From: Gammaproteobacteria bacterium
GTDB lineage: Bacteria > Pseudomonadota > Gammaproteobacteria > HK1
Reading direction: 5' to 3'
NCBI GenBank assembly: GCA_021773645.1
Contig: JAJFJU010000012.1
Span: 587,629 to 651,628 of the forward strand
Length of the DNA stretch: 64,000 bases
Every line of letters starts with the position of its first letter. Position 1 is the first letter of the stretch. Positions 52,015 through 60,612 of this stretch are shown here, piece after piece. The notes beneath the pieces were generated by a model. That model ran no database searches, was not told the DNA's origin, and was given only the letters and a program-made list of their open reading frames with translations. The translations under genes were made by a program, and so were the position numbers.

Positions 52015-52968
52015 TTAACGCAGCTGGATTTTGTCACCCTTGCCCAGAGTCGGATCGGCGTCCGGACGATTCATTAGCACGGTGATGGCACCACGCATGG
52101 CGGCACGCATGGCGTGATCGACGATGGCGTTGTTGGTGGGCTTATCCGCCGGAGAGACGATATCCATGGCGGCGGACCCAAAGGTCGGAATGCCATAGGT
52201 TTGCATGCCGTAGAGGACGTTGTCCGGGCTGCCGTCAGGATAGACACGATCCCAGATGGCGGCGATGGGATGGGCAGCGATAGGCTGGTTGATGTTGGCG
52301 TTGCCGTAGAAGATACGCACGCGCTCACCCGGCTTGGACATCAGCACGATGCTGGCATCGGGATCATGCACTGGATCGTAATGGAAGATCTTGCCGTTGA
52401 TGAGGGAGTTGGTCCAACCCTTATCTTCCAGCATGGCCTTGTCATCATCGGCATTGGGGAACAGCTGACCCTGGATGATCACGTATTCACGATCGGGCTT
52501 GGGGAATTTCTTGGTGTATTTTTCCGGGTCGACGATGATCATGCCGTACATGCCACGGGCGATGTGCTGCTGCATGGGCATGGCACCACAGTGATACAGG
52601 AAGGCACCGGGTACTTTGACCTTGAACTTGAAGTGCTTGCTCTCGCCAGGTTTCACCGGCGAAAATTCACCCAGTACATCTACCTGAGCGGCATGGAAGT
52701 CCATGGAGTGACTTTCTTTGTTGTTTTTGTCATTGGTCAGGGTAAAGTCAACGATATCACCGACCTTGACCCGTACCAGCGGTCCGGGAATTTTGCCATC
52801 GAAGGTCCAGCCCGCGTACTCCGTGCCCTTGTTGTCGATCTCGACGGTGTTTTCCATCGCTTTCATGCTGATCTTGACGGTTTTAGCCACCGCGATCTGG
52901 GTACTGAAGACGAGGCCGAGGGCGGTGCCCAGAGCGGCCATCTTCAAGGTAGATTTACTGAAGCTCAT
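52015..52968 (-). CDS. nirK: Copper-containing nitrite reductase NirK
   Basis: 317 residues. Signal peptide (FSKSTLKMAALGTALGLVFSTQIAVA), then two cupredoxin domains. Type 1 copper ligands are His87, Cys127, His135 and Met140; type 2 ligands are His92, His126 and His285 (in VDHA); the catalytic Asp90 and His233 are present. The set is complete, so NO-forming nitrite reduction in the periplasm is expected. It is the last gene of ncgA-ncgB-ncgC-nirK, an arrangement known from Nitrosomonas europaea. It is smaller than most NirK (about 340-370) but fits the compact class. Confidence 0.93.
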   Translation of the reverse strand: MSFSKSTLKMAALGTALGLVFSTQIAVAKTVKISMKAMENTVEIDNKGTEYAGWTFDGKIPGPLVRVKVGDIVDFTLTNDKNNKESHSMDFHAAQVDVLGEFSPVKPGESKHFKFKVKVPGAFLYHCGAMPMQQHIARGMYGMIIVDPEKYTKKFPKPDREYVIIQGQLFPNADDDKAMLEDKGWTNSLINGKIFHYDPVHDPDASIVLMSKPGERVRIFYGNANINQPIAAHPIAAIWDRVYPDGSPDNVLYGMQTYGIPTFGSAAMDIVSPADKPTNNAIVDHAMRAAMRGAITVLMNRPDADPTLGKGDKIQLR

Positions 52969-53037
52969 TTTTTATTTCTCCCTAATGAAGTGCCGAAAGA
53001 GGCACGGTGTTTACCGCATTCGCGGCAAATTCTTGGA

Positions 53038-53406
53038 TTAATTCGCCTTACCGTGTTGGCATTGGCAGAGTTCGCGCAGATAGGCCACCAGATCGTGGAT
53101 TTCCCCGTCGTTCAGATTGTCGCCCCAAGGCGGCATCAGTGTGGATTTACCGATGGCACGACCACCACCCTTGATGGCGTCGAACAGATCCTGTTCAGAA
53201 CGCGAGGACATATCCTGCCCATCGGTGTGATCGCGCGGCTGTACCGACATATCCGGTACGTTGACGCCGAGGCCATCACCGGTGAGGCCGTGGCACTGCA
53301 CGCAGTAGGTGTCGTAGTTATCCTTGGGACTATCGCCAGCACTGACGCTGCTTAGCGGCATGATGAGCAAAGCGGCGAGCAGCCCAGTTACGATGCCCGG
53401 CTTCAC
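53038..53406 (-). CDS. ncgC: Monoheme cytochrome c, NcgC-like
   Basis: 122 residues. Signal peptide (KPGIVTGLLAALLIMPLSSVSA), one heme site CVQCH at residues 35-39 and a probable axial Met in STLMPPWG. The GTG start at 53406 overlaps the preceding TGA by 4 bases (GTGA); the longer frame to 53505 is inside the diheme gene. The gene order MCO - diheme cytochrome - monoheme cytochrome - nirK equals ncgABC-nirK. It probably passes electrons to NirK in the periplasm. Confidence 0.88.
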   Translation of the reverse strand: MKPGIVTGLLAALLIMPLSSVSAGDSPKDNYDTYCVQCHGLTGDGLGVNVPDMSVQPRDHTDGQDMSSRSEQDLFDAIKGGGRAIGKSTLMPPWGDNLNDGEIHDLVAYLRELCQCQHGKAN

Positions 53407-54077
53407 TGGAAGTCCTCCGCGGCGAGGCCATTGAAGTAGTGCACGAACTTTTGTAAATCGCGGTCTTTCAGCTTGCGTGCGGGCATGATGGTTTTTGGTT
53501 CCCAAAGTTTGGGGTTACGCATAAAGCTCACGAGGTAGTCGCTTTGCAGGCGTTTGCCGATGGTATAGACCTCGGGTCCTGAAACCCCGCCGTAGCCAGG
53601 TTCGATCTGATGGCAGGCCAGGCAACCGCGGAACTTGTCGAACAACATTTCCCCCATACTGAGCGAGATCTTGCCGGTCTTGTAATCTCCAGCTTTGACC
53701 CGCTCGGCGCCTTCCTTGAGGGCCATCAGAGCTGTAGTCGCGGCCTTTGCGTTGGCGGCATCCAGTTTCAGATGTGGCTTCAGGCTGGCCTTATCTACCA
53801 CGTCACCCTTGGGGCTGGTTTTAATGTGCTTGCCATAAAACATTCCGGCCGGGCGGTTGCGTGTGGGCTTTTGTAGCCATTGCTCTAGCCATTCGGCACG
53901 GTATTTGATGCCGGCGTAGCCAAGATCCGGTCCCTTACGGTCACGATAGGCCGCTGCCGTAGCGGGTGCCGGACCGCTGAGGCTGTGACAGCTGCTGCAC
54001 TGTTCCTGCAACAGCCCCTCGGCGGTACCCAGCGTTGGCGTAGCCAGCAGGGCGAGGGTGATAAAGGTTACCCTCAC
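53403..54077 (-). CDS. ncgB: Diheme cytochrome c, NcgB-like
   Basis: 224 residues. Signal peptide (RVTFITLALLATPTLGTAEG), heme sites CSSCH (near residue 27) and CLACH (near residue 152), with probable axial Met ligands in RPAGMF and TIMPARK. Start codon overlaps the MCO gene stop by 4 bases. Expected role: electron carrier between quinol-side cytochromes and NirK or the blue copper oxidase. Confidence 0.9.
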   Translation of the reverse strand: MRVTFITLALLATPTLGTAEGLLQEQCSSCHSLSGPAPATAAAYRDRKGPDLGYAGIKYRAEWLEQWLQKPTRNRPAGMFYGKHIKTSPKGDVVDKASLKPHLKLDAANAKAATTALMALKEGAERVKAGDYKTGKISLSMGEMLFDKFRGCLACHQIEPGYGGVSGPEVYTIGKRLQSDYLVSFMRNPKLWEPKTIMPARKLKDRDLQKFVHYFNGLAAEDFQ

Positions 54078-55177
54078 TTTTTATGCCTCCGGTGCTTGCG
54101 GCCTTTTTTCGCAATGGGGGTGCCCACAAAGCGGTCATGGTTATGCATACCGTGGGGTTTGGCGAGGGATTCGCTGTAGAAGAAGTTGGGGTCGTAGTCC
54201 ACCCCGTTCCAGGCGTAGTCAGCATCCCGTTCGATTTCGTCATACTCGATGACGGTGATCGGGCCGCCCGGGAATTTTCCGTTATTGGTGACGTGATGGT
54301 CCACATGGTCGTGGAAGATGAACAGCCCCGGGTTATTCATACGGACGATAACGTCGTAGCGCTCACCGGGCCCAAACAACACGGTATCCACCAGATAGGG
54401 TGCCGGGATGGGCAGTCCGTCCTTGTGGGTGATGAGCATGTCATGGCCGTGGGAATGCATGGTGTGAAACTCGCCACCGGCACCGTAGAAGCGGATGCGT
54501 ACCACATCGCCTTTCTTCACGCGCAGCGGTTGGGTCAGGGGGAAGGAGCGGCCGTTCATGGAGAAATAATCGGTGACGTCATGCGGGCCACCGCCATCGC
54601 CGAGCTTGCTGGCATATTTGGACTGCCAACCGCTCAACATCATGATCACGTCTTTGGTGACTTCCTTCTCGATGGCAATGGGTTCTTTCGGATCGACCAC
54701 GATAGGTCCCCACATGCCGCGGATGCCAACATGTTCGTTGACGTTGACGTGGCAGTGGTACCACATGCTGCCGGTCTTGTCGGCCTTCCAATTGTAGGTG
54801 TAGGTATCGCCGGCTTCGATGTTGCCCTGGGTAATACCGGGGACACCGTCATTGCGCCAGTTGTCGTTCATATGGATGCCATGCCAATGGATGGTGTGTG
54901 GCAGAGAGGTATTGTTGGTGACGTGGACAGTGACGTCATCACCTTCCCCCACGTGCATCAGCGGGCCGGGCACTTGGCGATTGAAGGCGAAGACCTGGTA
55001 TTTAAAGCCTGGCGCAACCTCGATCTCCATTTCGTCAATGCTGAGTTCGAAGACGTGCTTGGCCGCCATGCTTTGCGACGAGAAGCCTAGAACCATGGCC
55101 AGCATGGCAATCGCCAAGCCAAGGCCTGACAGGGGGCGGTGACACAGACGACTTATCACGGGGTGGGCTGATGGCAT
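54074..55177 (-). CDS. ncgA: Two-domain multicopper (blue copper) oxidase, NcgA-like
   Basis: 367 residues with a signal peptide and two cupredoxin domains. Type 1 copper ligands lie in domain 1: His94, Cys142, His149, Met155; the trinuclear-type His pairs are H97-W-H99, H141-C-H143, H241-S-H243 and H289-D-H291. Domain 2 has no Cys, so it is the two-domain type with the blue site in domain 1. The C-terminal tail ends with a basic Lys/Arg/His cluster (KKGRKHRRHKK). In N. europaea the orthologue is ncgA, next to ncgBC-nirK. Its substrate in vivo is unclear; tolerance to nitrite or NO is reported for the cluster. Confidence 0.9.
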   Translation of the reverse strand: MPSAHPVISRLCHRPLSGLGLAIAMLAMVLGFSSQSMAAKHVFELSIDEMEIEVAPGFKYQVFAFNRQVPGPLMHVGEGDDVTVHVTNNTSLPHTIHWHGIHMNDNWRNDGVPGITQGNIEAGDTYTYNWKADKTGSMWYHCHVNVNEHVGIRGMWGPIVVDPKEPIAIEKEVTKDVIMMLSGWQSKYASKLGDGGGPHDVTDYFSMNGRSFPLTQPLRVKKGDVVRIRFYGAGGEFHTMHSHGHDMLITHKDGLPIPAPYLVDTVLFGPGERYDVIVRMNNPGLFIFHDHVDHHVTNNGKFPGGPITVIEYDEIERDADYAWNGVDYDPNFFYSESLAKPHGMHNHDRFVGTPIAKKGRKHRRHKK

Positions 55178-55216
55178 GGTTTTTACTCCCTCGCTGGTTT
55201 TTAGTTGGTGATCTAT

Positions 55217-55239
55217 AAGATTTATGTTGGATGCGTCTT
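55217..55239. promoter_or_regulatory. NsrR-like 11-1-11 operator of ncgABC-nirK
   Basis: A 23-bp inverted repeat begins AAGATTTATGT and ends GATGCGTCTT. Against the consensus AAGATGYATTT-N-AAATRCATCTT it agrees at 17 of 22 scored positions, with AAGAT and TCTT arms intact. It sits 40 bases before the ncgA ATG (55177), where a repressor would block transcription. NsrR is a nitric oxide-responsive repressor and controls nirK clusters in Nitrosomonas. Confidence 0.7.
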
Positions 55240-55262
55240 AAAAATCTCGGCGCAATATACCT

Positions 55263-55277
55263 GCGACAAATTGTCGC
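55263..55277. promoter_or_regulatory. 15-bp perfect palindrome in ncgA upstream region
   Basis: GCGACAAATTGTCGC is a perfect 7-1-7 palindrome 86 bases upstream of the ncgA ATG. It is a candidate regulator site for ncgA or for the divergent type I secretion genes. I do not recognise the regulator. Confidence 0.5.
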
Positions 55278-55292
55278 CGCAAATTTGTTTTC

Positions 55293-55309
55293 TCAATGAG
55301 ATTCATTGA
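55293..55309. promoter_or_regulatory. TCAATG-N5-CATTGA inverted repeat
   Basis: TCAATGAGATTCATTGA has perfect 6-bp arms around 5 bases. It could be a second operator in the divergent ncgA/tolC-like intergenic region. No regulator is assigned. Confidence 0.4.
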
Positions 55310-55597
55310 TTTGTAATTTAGATGGAGGAGTTGGTGGTGAGCGGGATGAATTAATTGGGGCATGTTGGATATCGTGGATGGCGGCTACTTTCAGGCATTA
55401 AAAGGCTTTAGGTTTTGGTCAGCGGGGAATACCATATGTTGGGATTGGCACCCCACCCTTTTAGGTGGTTTAAAGGAGAGTATTTTGCTTGTTAAATCAT
55501 GTGAATACTTTACTTATATGATGTCGCGCCTTAGGATTAGCCCAGATCGTTGGGTGCCCTATATAGGGTTCTCTTGCCATTGGGCCTGGAAATGGAT
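55310..55597. other. Spacer between divergent ncgA and tolC-like genes
   Basis: No gene is supported here. A 79-codon frame at 55362-55601 overlaps the tolC-like start and has no family sequence, so I do not accept it. No clear terminator or promoter pair is visible in this part. Confidence 0.5.
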
Positions 55598-56974
55598 ATG
55601 AAACAGCAGCCAAAAACCCTTGTAGATACCAATTCTTTGTCGTGGCCAAGCCGAATCATGGCGGCTGCCATTGTCTGCCTGATGTTTATTCCCGTCGGCT
55701 ATGCCAAAACACTGGAAGAGGCGGTACAAACTGCGTTGGCCACCAATCCACAGGTGCTGGGCGCAGAGGCATCGCGGCGTGCCGCACGTCAGGATGTTCG
55801 TCAGGCTCGCGGGGGCTATTTGCCCAGCGTGAATCTCACGGGTAGCGTGGGGCGAGAATATAGTGATATCAAGCAGTTACATATTGCCGGCAAGGATAAT
55901 CGTGCGCTAACGCCGCGTAAGACGGGGCTCAGTCTGAGCCAGATGGTGTATGACGGCTTTGCCACCAGAAACGAAGTAGAGCGTCGCGAAGCCTTGCTGG
56001 ATGCCTCTGATGGTCGTGTGGGTGGGACTTGGGAGCAGGTGGCGTTGGGTGCCGTCAGCAGTTATCTAGAAGTACTCAAGGGCGAGCAGCTGGTTAAATT
56101 GGCTGAAAGCAATCTCGGCGCTCACAAAAAGATTTGGGGCAAGGTAAAACTGGGCGTGGATCGTGGTGTACGCCGTCGTGCCGATCTGCAGCAGGCATCA
56201 AGCCGCTTGGCATTGGCACGCAGTGTATTGGTGGCACGGCGTGGTCGTTTGCGTGAGGTGACGACCAATTATCGGCGCGTTGTGGGGGAGGCGCCTAAGG
56301 GTTTGCTGAATCCTGGCTTCCAGTCAGCGGGTTTTATACGCGATGGACAGCTTGATAACAGTGCGCTGAACAGTGCTATTGAAGCGGGCATTGAACGTTC
56401 GCTGGTGGAAAATCCTTCACTTAAGGCCGCGATTGCCGAAAAGGATGCTGCCGCAGCGGCAGTGCGTGGCTCGAAGGGCGCTTTCATGCCACGGGTGGAT
56501 TTGGAACTGGGCGCCAACCGGGACTCTAATCTTGCCGGCGTGGAGGGTGTGCGTAATACCAATTCAGTGATGTTGGTGGGACGCTGGAACCTGTTTCGTG
56601 GCGGTTCGGACAAGGCGCGTGAGCAGGCCCAGGTGCATCGTCATTTTGCTGCCGTGGATCTGGTCGCCGATACCCGTCGTGCTATTGAAGAGGATGTCAC
56701 GGTATCGCTGCACGCCAAGGCCACCAGCGAGGAACGCCTGATTCATCTAGCCGCCTATGTTGAGGCGAGCGCCGAGACCCTGAAGGCCTATCGTTCGCAG
56801 CACGAATTGGGGCGGCGCAGCCTGCTGGACCTGCTGGATGCAGAGAACGAGCTCTTTTCGGCCCGCTCTAATCTTGCTGCGGGTCGTTTTGATGATCTGT
56901 TTAACCACCATTTTGTAGCTGCCAGCCAAGGTCGCCTAGTGCCTTCGCTTGGTATTGAGGGTCCGTCCAGGTAA
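55598..56974 (+). CDS. TolC-family type I secretion outer membrane protein
   Basis: 458 residues. Signal peptide (PSRIMAAAIVCLMFIPVGYA), then KTLEEAVQTALATNPQVLGAEASRRAARQDVRQARGGYLPSVNLTGSVGREY and the second repeat SAIEAGIERSLVENPSLKAAIAEKDAAAAAVRGSKGAFMPRVDLELGANRD, the duplicated helical-hairpin layout of TolC-type channels. The start is ATG 55598; ATG 55592 and a longer frame from 55550 are also in frame. It is followed by ABC and HlyD genes and an adhesin, so it is the outer membrane pore of that type I system (LapE-like). Confidence 0.92.
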   Translation: MKQQPKTLVDTNSLSWPSRIMAAAIVCLMFIPVGYAKTLEEAVQTALATNPQVLGAEASRRAARQDVRQARGGYLPSVNLTGSVGREYSDIKQLHIAGKDNRALTPRKTGLSLSQMVYDGFATRNEVERREALLDASDGRVGGTWEQVALGAVSSYLEVLKGEQLVKLAESNLGAHKKIWGKVKLGVDRGVRRRADLQQASSRLALARSVLVARRGRLREVTTNYRRVVGEAPKGLLNPGFQSAGFIRDGQLDNSALNSAIEAGIERSLVENPSLKAAIAEKDAAAAAVRGSKGAFMPRVDLELGANRDSNLAGVEGVRNTNSVMLVGRWNLFRGGSDKAREQAQVHRHFAAVDLVADTRRAIEEDVTVSLHAKATSEERLIHLAAYVEASAETLKAYRSQHELGRRSLLDLLDAENELFSARSNLAAGRFDDLFNHHFVAASQGRLVPSLGIEGPSR

Positions 56975-57025
56975 ATCCGGACAGGCCCGCCCCAGCTATG
57001 TTCTGGATTCTTGTAGGCCTATTCC

Positions 57026-59218
57026 ATGGTTAGCATTGCCAGCGAAACAGCCTCGTCACTTCCAAAATCCGACCTAAGCAAACCACAGCTTCCCGACGAT
57101 CCCCTGCTTGAGTGCCTGGGAATTCTGGCCGAGTTGCATGGCCAGCAGGTGTCTCTAGATGCGCTGCGTGCCGGTCTGCCGACTGCCGGTGGCGAGGCAC
57201 TTACCCCCGAACTGCTATTGCTGGCTGCCGAGCAGCAAGGCTACGCCAGTCGTCTCCTCAAGCGTTCCCTTAATCGCATATCCCCGTTGGTCTTGCCCGC
57301 TATCCTGCTATTAAAGGATGGGCAGGCCTGCGTACTGACGGACATCGGTAAAAAAGGTCAGGTAGAGGCACGTTTTCCTGAAAGTGGCGGCGGCTCTGTG
57401 CAAACCACGTTGCCCGAACTGAAGAAACGCTACAGCGGTTTTTGTCTTTTTGCCCACCTGCGCAGCGAGGCGGGCGGCATCCGGGATAACGGACCATGGA
57501 ATATACGCTCATGGTTCTGGGGCACCTTGTGGCGCTTCAAGCGTTATTACTTCGAGGCCATGGTGGCCACCCTTCTGGTCAACGTGCTGGCCCTTGCCAC
57601 CGCACTATTCATCATGAATGTCTACGATCGGGTAGTGCCCAATAACGCCTTGGAGACTCTGGTGGTATTGGCTACTGGTACAGCCATCGCTATCGGTTTC
57701 GAGTTCGTTGCACGTAATTTACGTGGCTATTTTCTGGATATCGCCGGTAATAAGGCGGATCTGCTAATGGGTGGGATCCTGTTTCGCCAGGCGCTGGGAT
57801 TGCGGTTGGAGGCGCGTCCTGCATCGGCGGGTGCCTTCTCAGCCCAGTTGCGGGAGTTTGAGAGCCTGCGGGACTTCATGACCTCCGCGACCCTTACCGG
57901 CGTCGCCGACCTGCCCTTTGCTTTCTTTTTTATCTGGGTGATCTCACTTATTGCCGCACCGCTGCATCTGGTGCCCTTGCTGGCGGTGCCGTTGGTGGTA
58001 CTGGTGGGTTTGTTGGCGCAGATTCCCTTGGCCTGGCTGATGTGCCGCCATCTTCAGGAAGGCGCACAAAAGCACGGTGTGCTGGTTGAGGCGGTGGATG
58101 GGTTAGAGAGCCTGAAGACTCTGACTGCCGAAGGGGCCATGCAGGAGCGCTGGGAGCACTGCGCGGCGCTGACCGGTCGCACGGCGGCACGAGCCCGTTC
58201 TATCTCTTCTCTGGTGGTGAATTTCTCGGTTTTCGTTCAACAGTGCGTCACTGTGCTGGTGGTGGTCTGGGGAGTGCACATTATCAGTACCGGTGAGCTT
58301 AGTGTGGGTGGCCTGATTGCCTGTGTGATCCTCAGCGGTCGCGCATTGGCTCCGCTGGGGCAGGTGGCGGGCTTGCTGGCTCGGTATCAGCATGCGCGTG
58401 CGGCCTATTTCATGCTGCAGAATCTGATGGCACAGCCAGTGGAACGACCCGCCGGTCATAGTTTTCTTCATCAACCCAAGATCTTGGGCGGCCTGGAACT
58501 CGCTGGAGTTGATTTTGCCTACCCGGGACAGGAGGGCTATGCCCTGCGGCAAGTCTCCTTAAAGGTGGCACCCGGGGAGCGGGTGGCCATACTGGGACGA
58601 ATCGGCTCCGGTAAAAGTAGCCTGCTCAAGTTGCTGATGGGGCTTTATCAGCCTGCTGAAGGCTCAATCCTGTTGGATGGCACCGAGCTCAAGCAAATCG
58701 ATCCGGTGGATCTGCGCCATGCTATTGGTTATGTCGCCCAGGATACCCGTTTGTTTTCCGGCACCTTGAGGGAAAACGTGGCCCTCGGGATACCCTCGGC
58801 CAGTGACGAAGCGATACTTGAGGCGCTTGGCATGGCTGGCTTGGGAGAGTTTGTCGGACGTCACCCCATGGGGCTCGATCTGCCCATTTCCGAGGGCGGT
58901 AGCGGTCTTTCCGGAGGCCAAACCAAGGCCGTGGCGATCGCGCGTGCATTACTTCCGCACCCCCGCATCCTGCTGCTGGATGAGCCCACCGGAGCGATGG
59001 ACCACACCACGGAACAGGCTTTTATACGTAGTTTTCAGGGGTTTATTGAGGGATGTACGGTGGTGGTGGTGACCCACAAACCTTCCATGGTGAACCTGGC
59101 CCAGCGGGTGATCGTTTTCGATCAAGGGCAGATAGTGGCTAATGGGCCGCGGGACGAGGTGCTGCAGGCCCTGACTCGCCCGGTGTCCAGCGTTCCCGTG
59201 CAGGAAAAGGGAGCCTAG
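57026..59218 (+). CDS. Type I secretion ABC transporter (LapB-like)
   Basis: 730 residues. An N-terminal C39-like domain (about 1-145; DPLLECLGILAELHGQQVSLDALRAGLP) lacks the catalytic Cys, as in LapB-type adhesin exporters. A six-helix ABC membrane domain follows with NVYDRVVPNNALETLVVLATG. The ATPase has Walker A GRIGSGKSS, Q-loop VAQDTRLFSGTLRENV, signature LSGGQTKAVAIARALL and Walker B ILLLDEPTGAMD. It powers export of the downstream adhesin in one step from cytoplasm to outside. One base separates it from the HlyD-like gene. Confidence 0.95.
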   Translation: MVSIASETASSLPKSDLSKPQLPDDPLLECLGILAELHGQQVSLDALRAGLPTAGGEALTPELLLLAAEQQGYASRLLKRSLNRISPLVLPAILLLKDGQACVLTDIGKKGQVEARFPESGGGSVQTTLPELKKRYSGFCLFAHLRSEAGGIRDNGPWNIRSWFWGTLWRFKRYYFEAMVATLLVNVLALATALFIMNVYDRVVPNNALETLVVLATGTAIAIGFEFVARNLRGYFLDIAGNKADLLMGGILFRQALGLRLEARPASAGAFSAQLREFESLRDFMTSATLTGVADLPFAFFFIWVISLIAAPLHLVPLLAVPLVVLVGLLAQIPLAWLMCRHLQEGAQKHGVLVEAVDGLESLKTLTAEGAMQERWEHCAALTGRTAARARSISSLVVNFSVFVQQCVTVLVVVWGVHIISTGELSVGGLIACVILSGRALAPLGQVAGLLARYQHARAAYFMLQNLMAQPVERPAGHSFLHQPKILGGLELAGVDFAYPGQEGYALRQVSLKVAPGERVAILGRIGSGKSSLLKLLMGLYQPAEGSILLDGTELKQIDPVDLRHAIGYVAQDTRLFSGTLRENVALGIPSASDEAILEALGMAGLGEFVGRHPMGLDLPISEGGSGLSGGQTKAVAIARALLPHPRILLLDEPTGAMDHTTEQAFIRSFQGFIEGCTVVVVTHKPSMVNLAQRVIVFDQGQIVANGPRDEVLQALTRPVSSVPVQEKGA

Positions 59219-59219
59219 C

Positions 59220-60449
59220 GTGGCGACGGCCAATCTCGAGGGATATAGCCGCCGTGATCGGGCCCGGGCGCGTGGTGATGCCGCCTATATGTCGGACATC
59301 CGTGCGGCCACTATGCTCGATGCCAACCCGCTAGCCGGGCTGGCGCTATTTCTCATGCTTGCCTTTCTCGTGGCTGCTTATATGTGGGCCTCCAGCGCGT
59401 TGTTGGACGAGGTGACCGTCGGCATGGGTGAGGTGATCCCGTCGAGCCGTGAGCAGGTGATCCAGAGCCTGGAGGGAGGCATTCTCGCGCAGTTACTGGT
59501 ACGCGAGGGGGATGTGGTGGAAAAGGATCAGGTGTTGTTGCGCATTGATGACACCCGTTTTGGAGCCGCTTTTCGCGAGGGTCAATCCCGCCAACAGACC
59601 TTGCGTGCTGCCATCGCCCGCTTACGGGCTGAAGCGAGTGGGGAGGAGTTACATTTTCCGGTGGACATCGAACCTGAGTCCGTGGTGGCTGAAAGGGCCT
59701 TATATCTCTCCCGACGACTTACCCTGGAGCAAGGTACCGCTGCCCTAAAACGTAGTTTGGGGCTTATTGAGGATGAGTTGCGCATGACCGCGCCACTGGT
59801 GGCCAAAGGGGTGGTTTCCGAGGTGGAGGTGCTGCGCCTGCGGCGTGAGGTTAATGAGCTTCGTGGCCGCATGCAGGAGCGCCGTAACAGTTTTCGTGCG
59901 GATGCCCGGGGTGAGCTGTCACAAAAAGAGGGTGAGCTGGCGGCACTGGCCGAGATGAATACCGCACGCGCCGATCAGGTGGGCCGCACCATTATCCGGG
60001 CGCCTATGCGTGGCACTATTAAAAATACCCGCCTGACCACCGTGGGCGGGGTGATCCAGCCCGGCATGGACATCATGGAGATTGTGCCGCTGGAGGACCA
60101 GTTGCTAATCGAGGCCAGAATTCGGCCGGTGGATATTGCCTTTTTGCGTCCGGGATTACCGGCGACGGTGAAGATTACCGCCTACGACTATTCTATTTAT
60201 GGTGGGCTTGATGGCGTGCTGGAACACATCAGCGCGGACACCATTGCTGACGAAGGCCGGACCCGGGAGCGCTTCTATCGCATTCGCGTGCGCACGGCTC
60301 GCTCCCACCTCAAAGGGAAGGATGGGCCGCTACCCATTATTCCCGGCATGGTGGCCAGCGTAGAGATACTCACAGGACATAAAACCGTCCTGGACTATCT
60401 GCTCAAGCCGGTGCTCAAGGTAAAGGAAAATGCGTTAAGAGAACGGTAG
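59220..60449 (+). CDS. HlyD-family type I secretion adaptor (LapC-like)
   Basis: 409 residues, GTG start. One membrane helix (ALFLMLAFLVAAYMWASSALL) is followed by GEVIPSSREQVIQSLEGGILAQLLVREGDVVEKDQVLLRIDDTRF, a helical coiled-coil part, and IIRAPMRGTIKNTRLTTVGGVIQPGMDIMEIVP, the lipoyl-type half domains of HlyD. It links the ABC exporter to the TolC-like channel. The stop codon TAG (60447-60449) is the first three bases of a MITE-like inverted repeat, so the element defines its C-terminus. Confidence 0.94.
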   Translation: MATANLEGYSRRDRARARGDAAYMSDIRAATMLDANPLAGLALFLMLAFLVAAYMWASSALLDEVTVGMGEVIPSSREQVIQSLEGGILAQLLVREGDVVEKDQVLLRIDDTRFGAAFREGQSRQQTLRAAIARLRAEASGEELHFPVDIEPESVVAERALYLSRRLTLEQGTAALKRSLGLIEDELRMTAPLVAKGVVSEVEVLRLRREVNELRGRMQERRNSFRADARGELSQKEGELAALAEMNTARADQVGRTIIRAPMRGTIKNTRLTTVGGVIQPGMDIMEIVPLEDQLLIEARIRPVDIAFLRPGLPATVKITAYDYSIYGGLDGVLEHISADTIADEGRTRERFYRIRVRTARSHLKGKDGPLPIIPGMVASVEILTGHKTVLDYLLKPVLKVKENALRER

Positions 60450-60612
60450 GAGCCTGTCTGATTTAGGCGCTCGTAGCGAGGGGAAGTCATTTTGAGACAG
60501 ATTTTCTGGTCATTTTGAGGATAATAACTGAGCTATTAGACGAAAAGGACCGGGAAATATGGCCAAAATGGCTTTTCCGCAGTAGAGCAGTCCTAAGTCC
60601 GATAGGCTCCTG
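60447..60612. mobile_element. 166-bp MITE-like element with inverted terminal repeats
   Basis: The left end starts TAGGAGCCTGTC and the right end finishes GATAGGCTCCTG; over 21 bases the arms match at 17 positions as inverted repeats. No transposase fits inside; an open frame on the - strand (60487-60732) is without family features. The TIR style resembles IS1182-type ends from memory only. It sits between the HlyD-like gene and the adhesin gene. Confidence 0.65.

Noticed and set aside
52114..53355. 413-codon + strand frame opposite nirK and ncgC
   Set aside because: nirK and the cytochrome on the - strand show complete metal and heme motifs; the antisense frame is Val/Gly/His-rich with no recognisable domain.
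54083..55090. 335-codon + strand frame opposite ncgA
   Set aside because: It is an antisense shadow of the multicopper oxidase, whose copper ligands are intact.
55445..55462. Possible second sigma-54 promoter (TTGGCACC then CCTTTT)
   Set aside because: The GC of the -12 element is missing at the required 10-base spacing.
55362..55601. 79-codon frame before the tolC-like gene
   Set aside because: Low-quality composition, no family match that I know, and it overlaps the tolC-like start in another frame.
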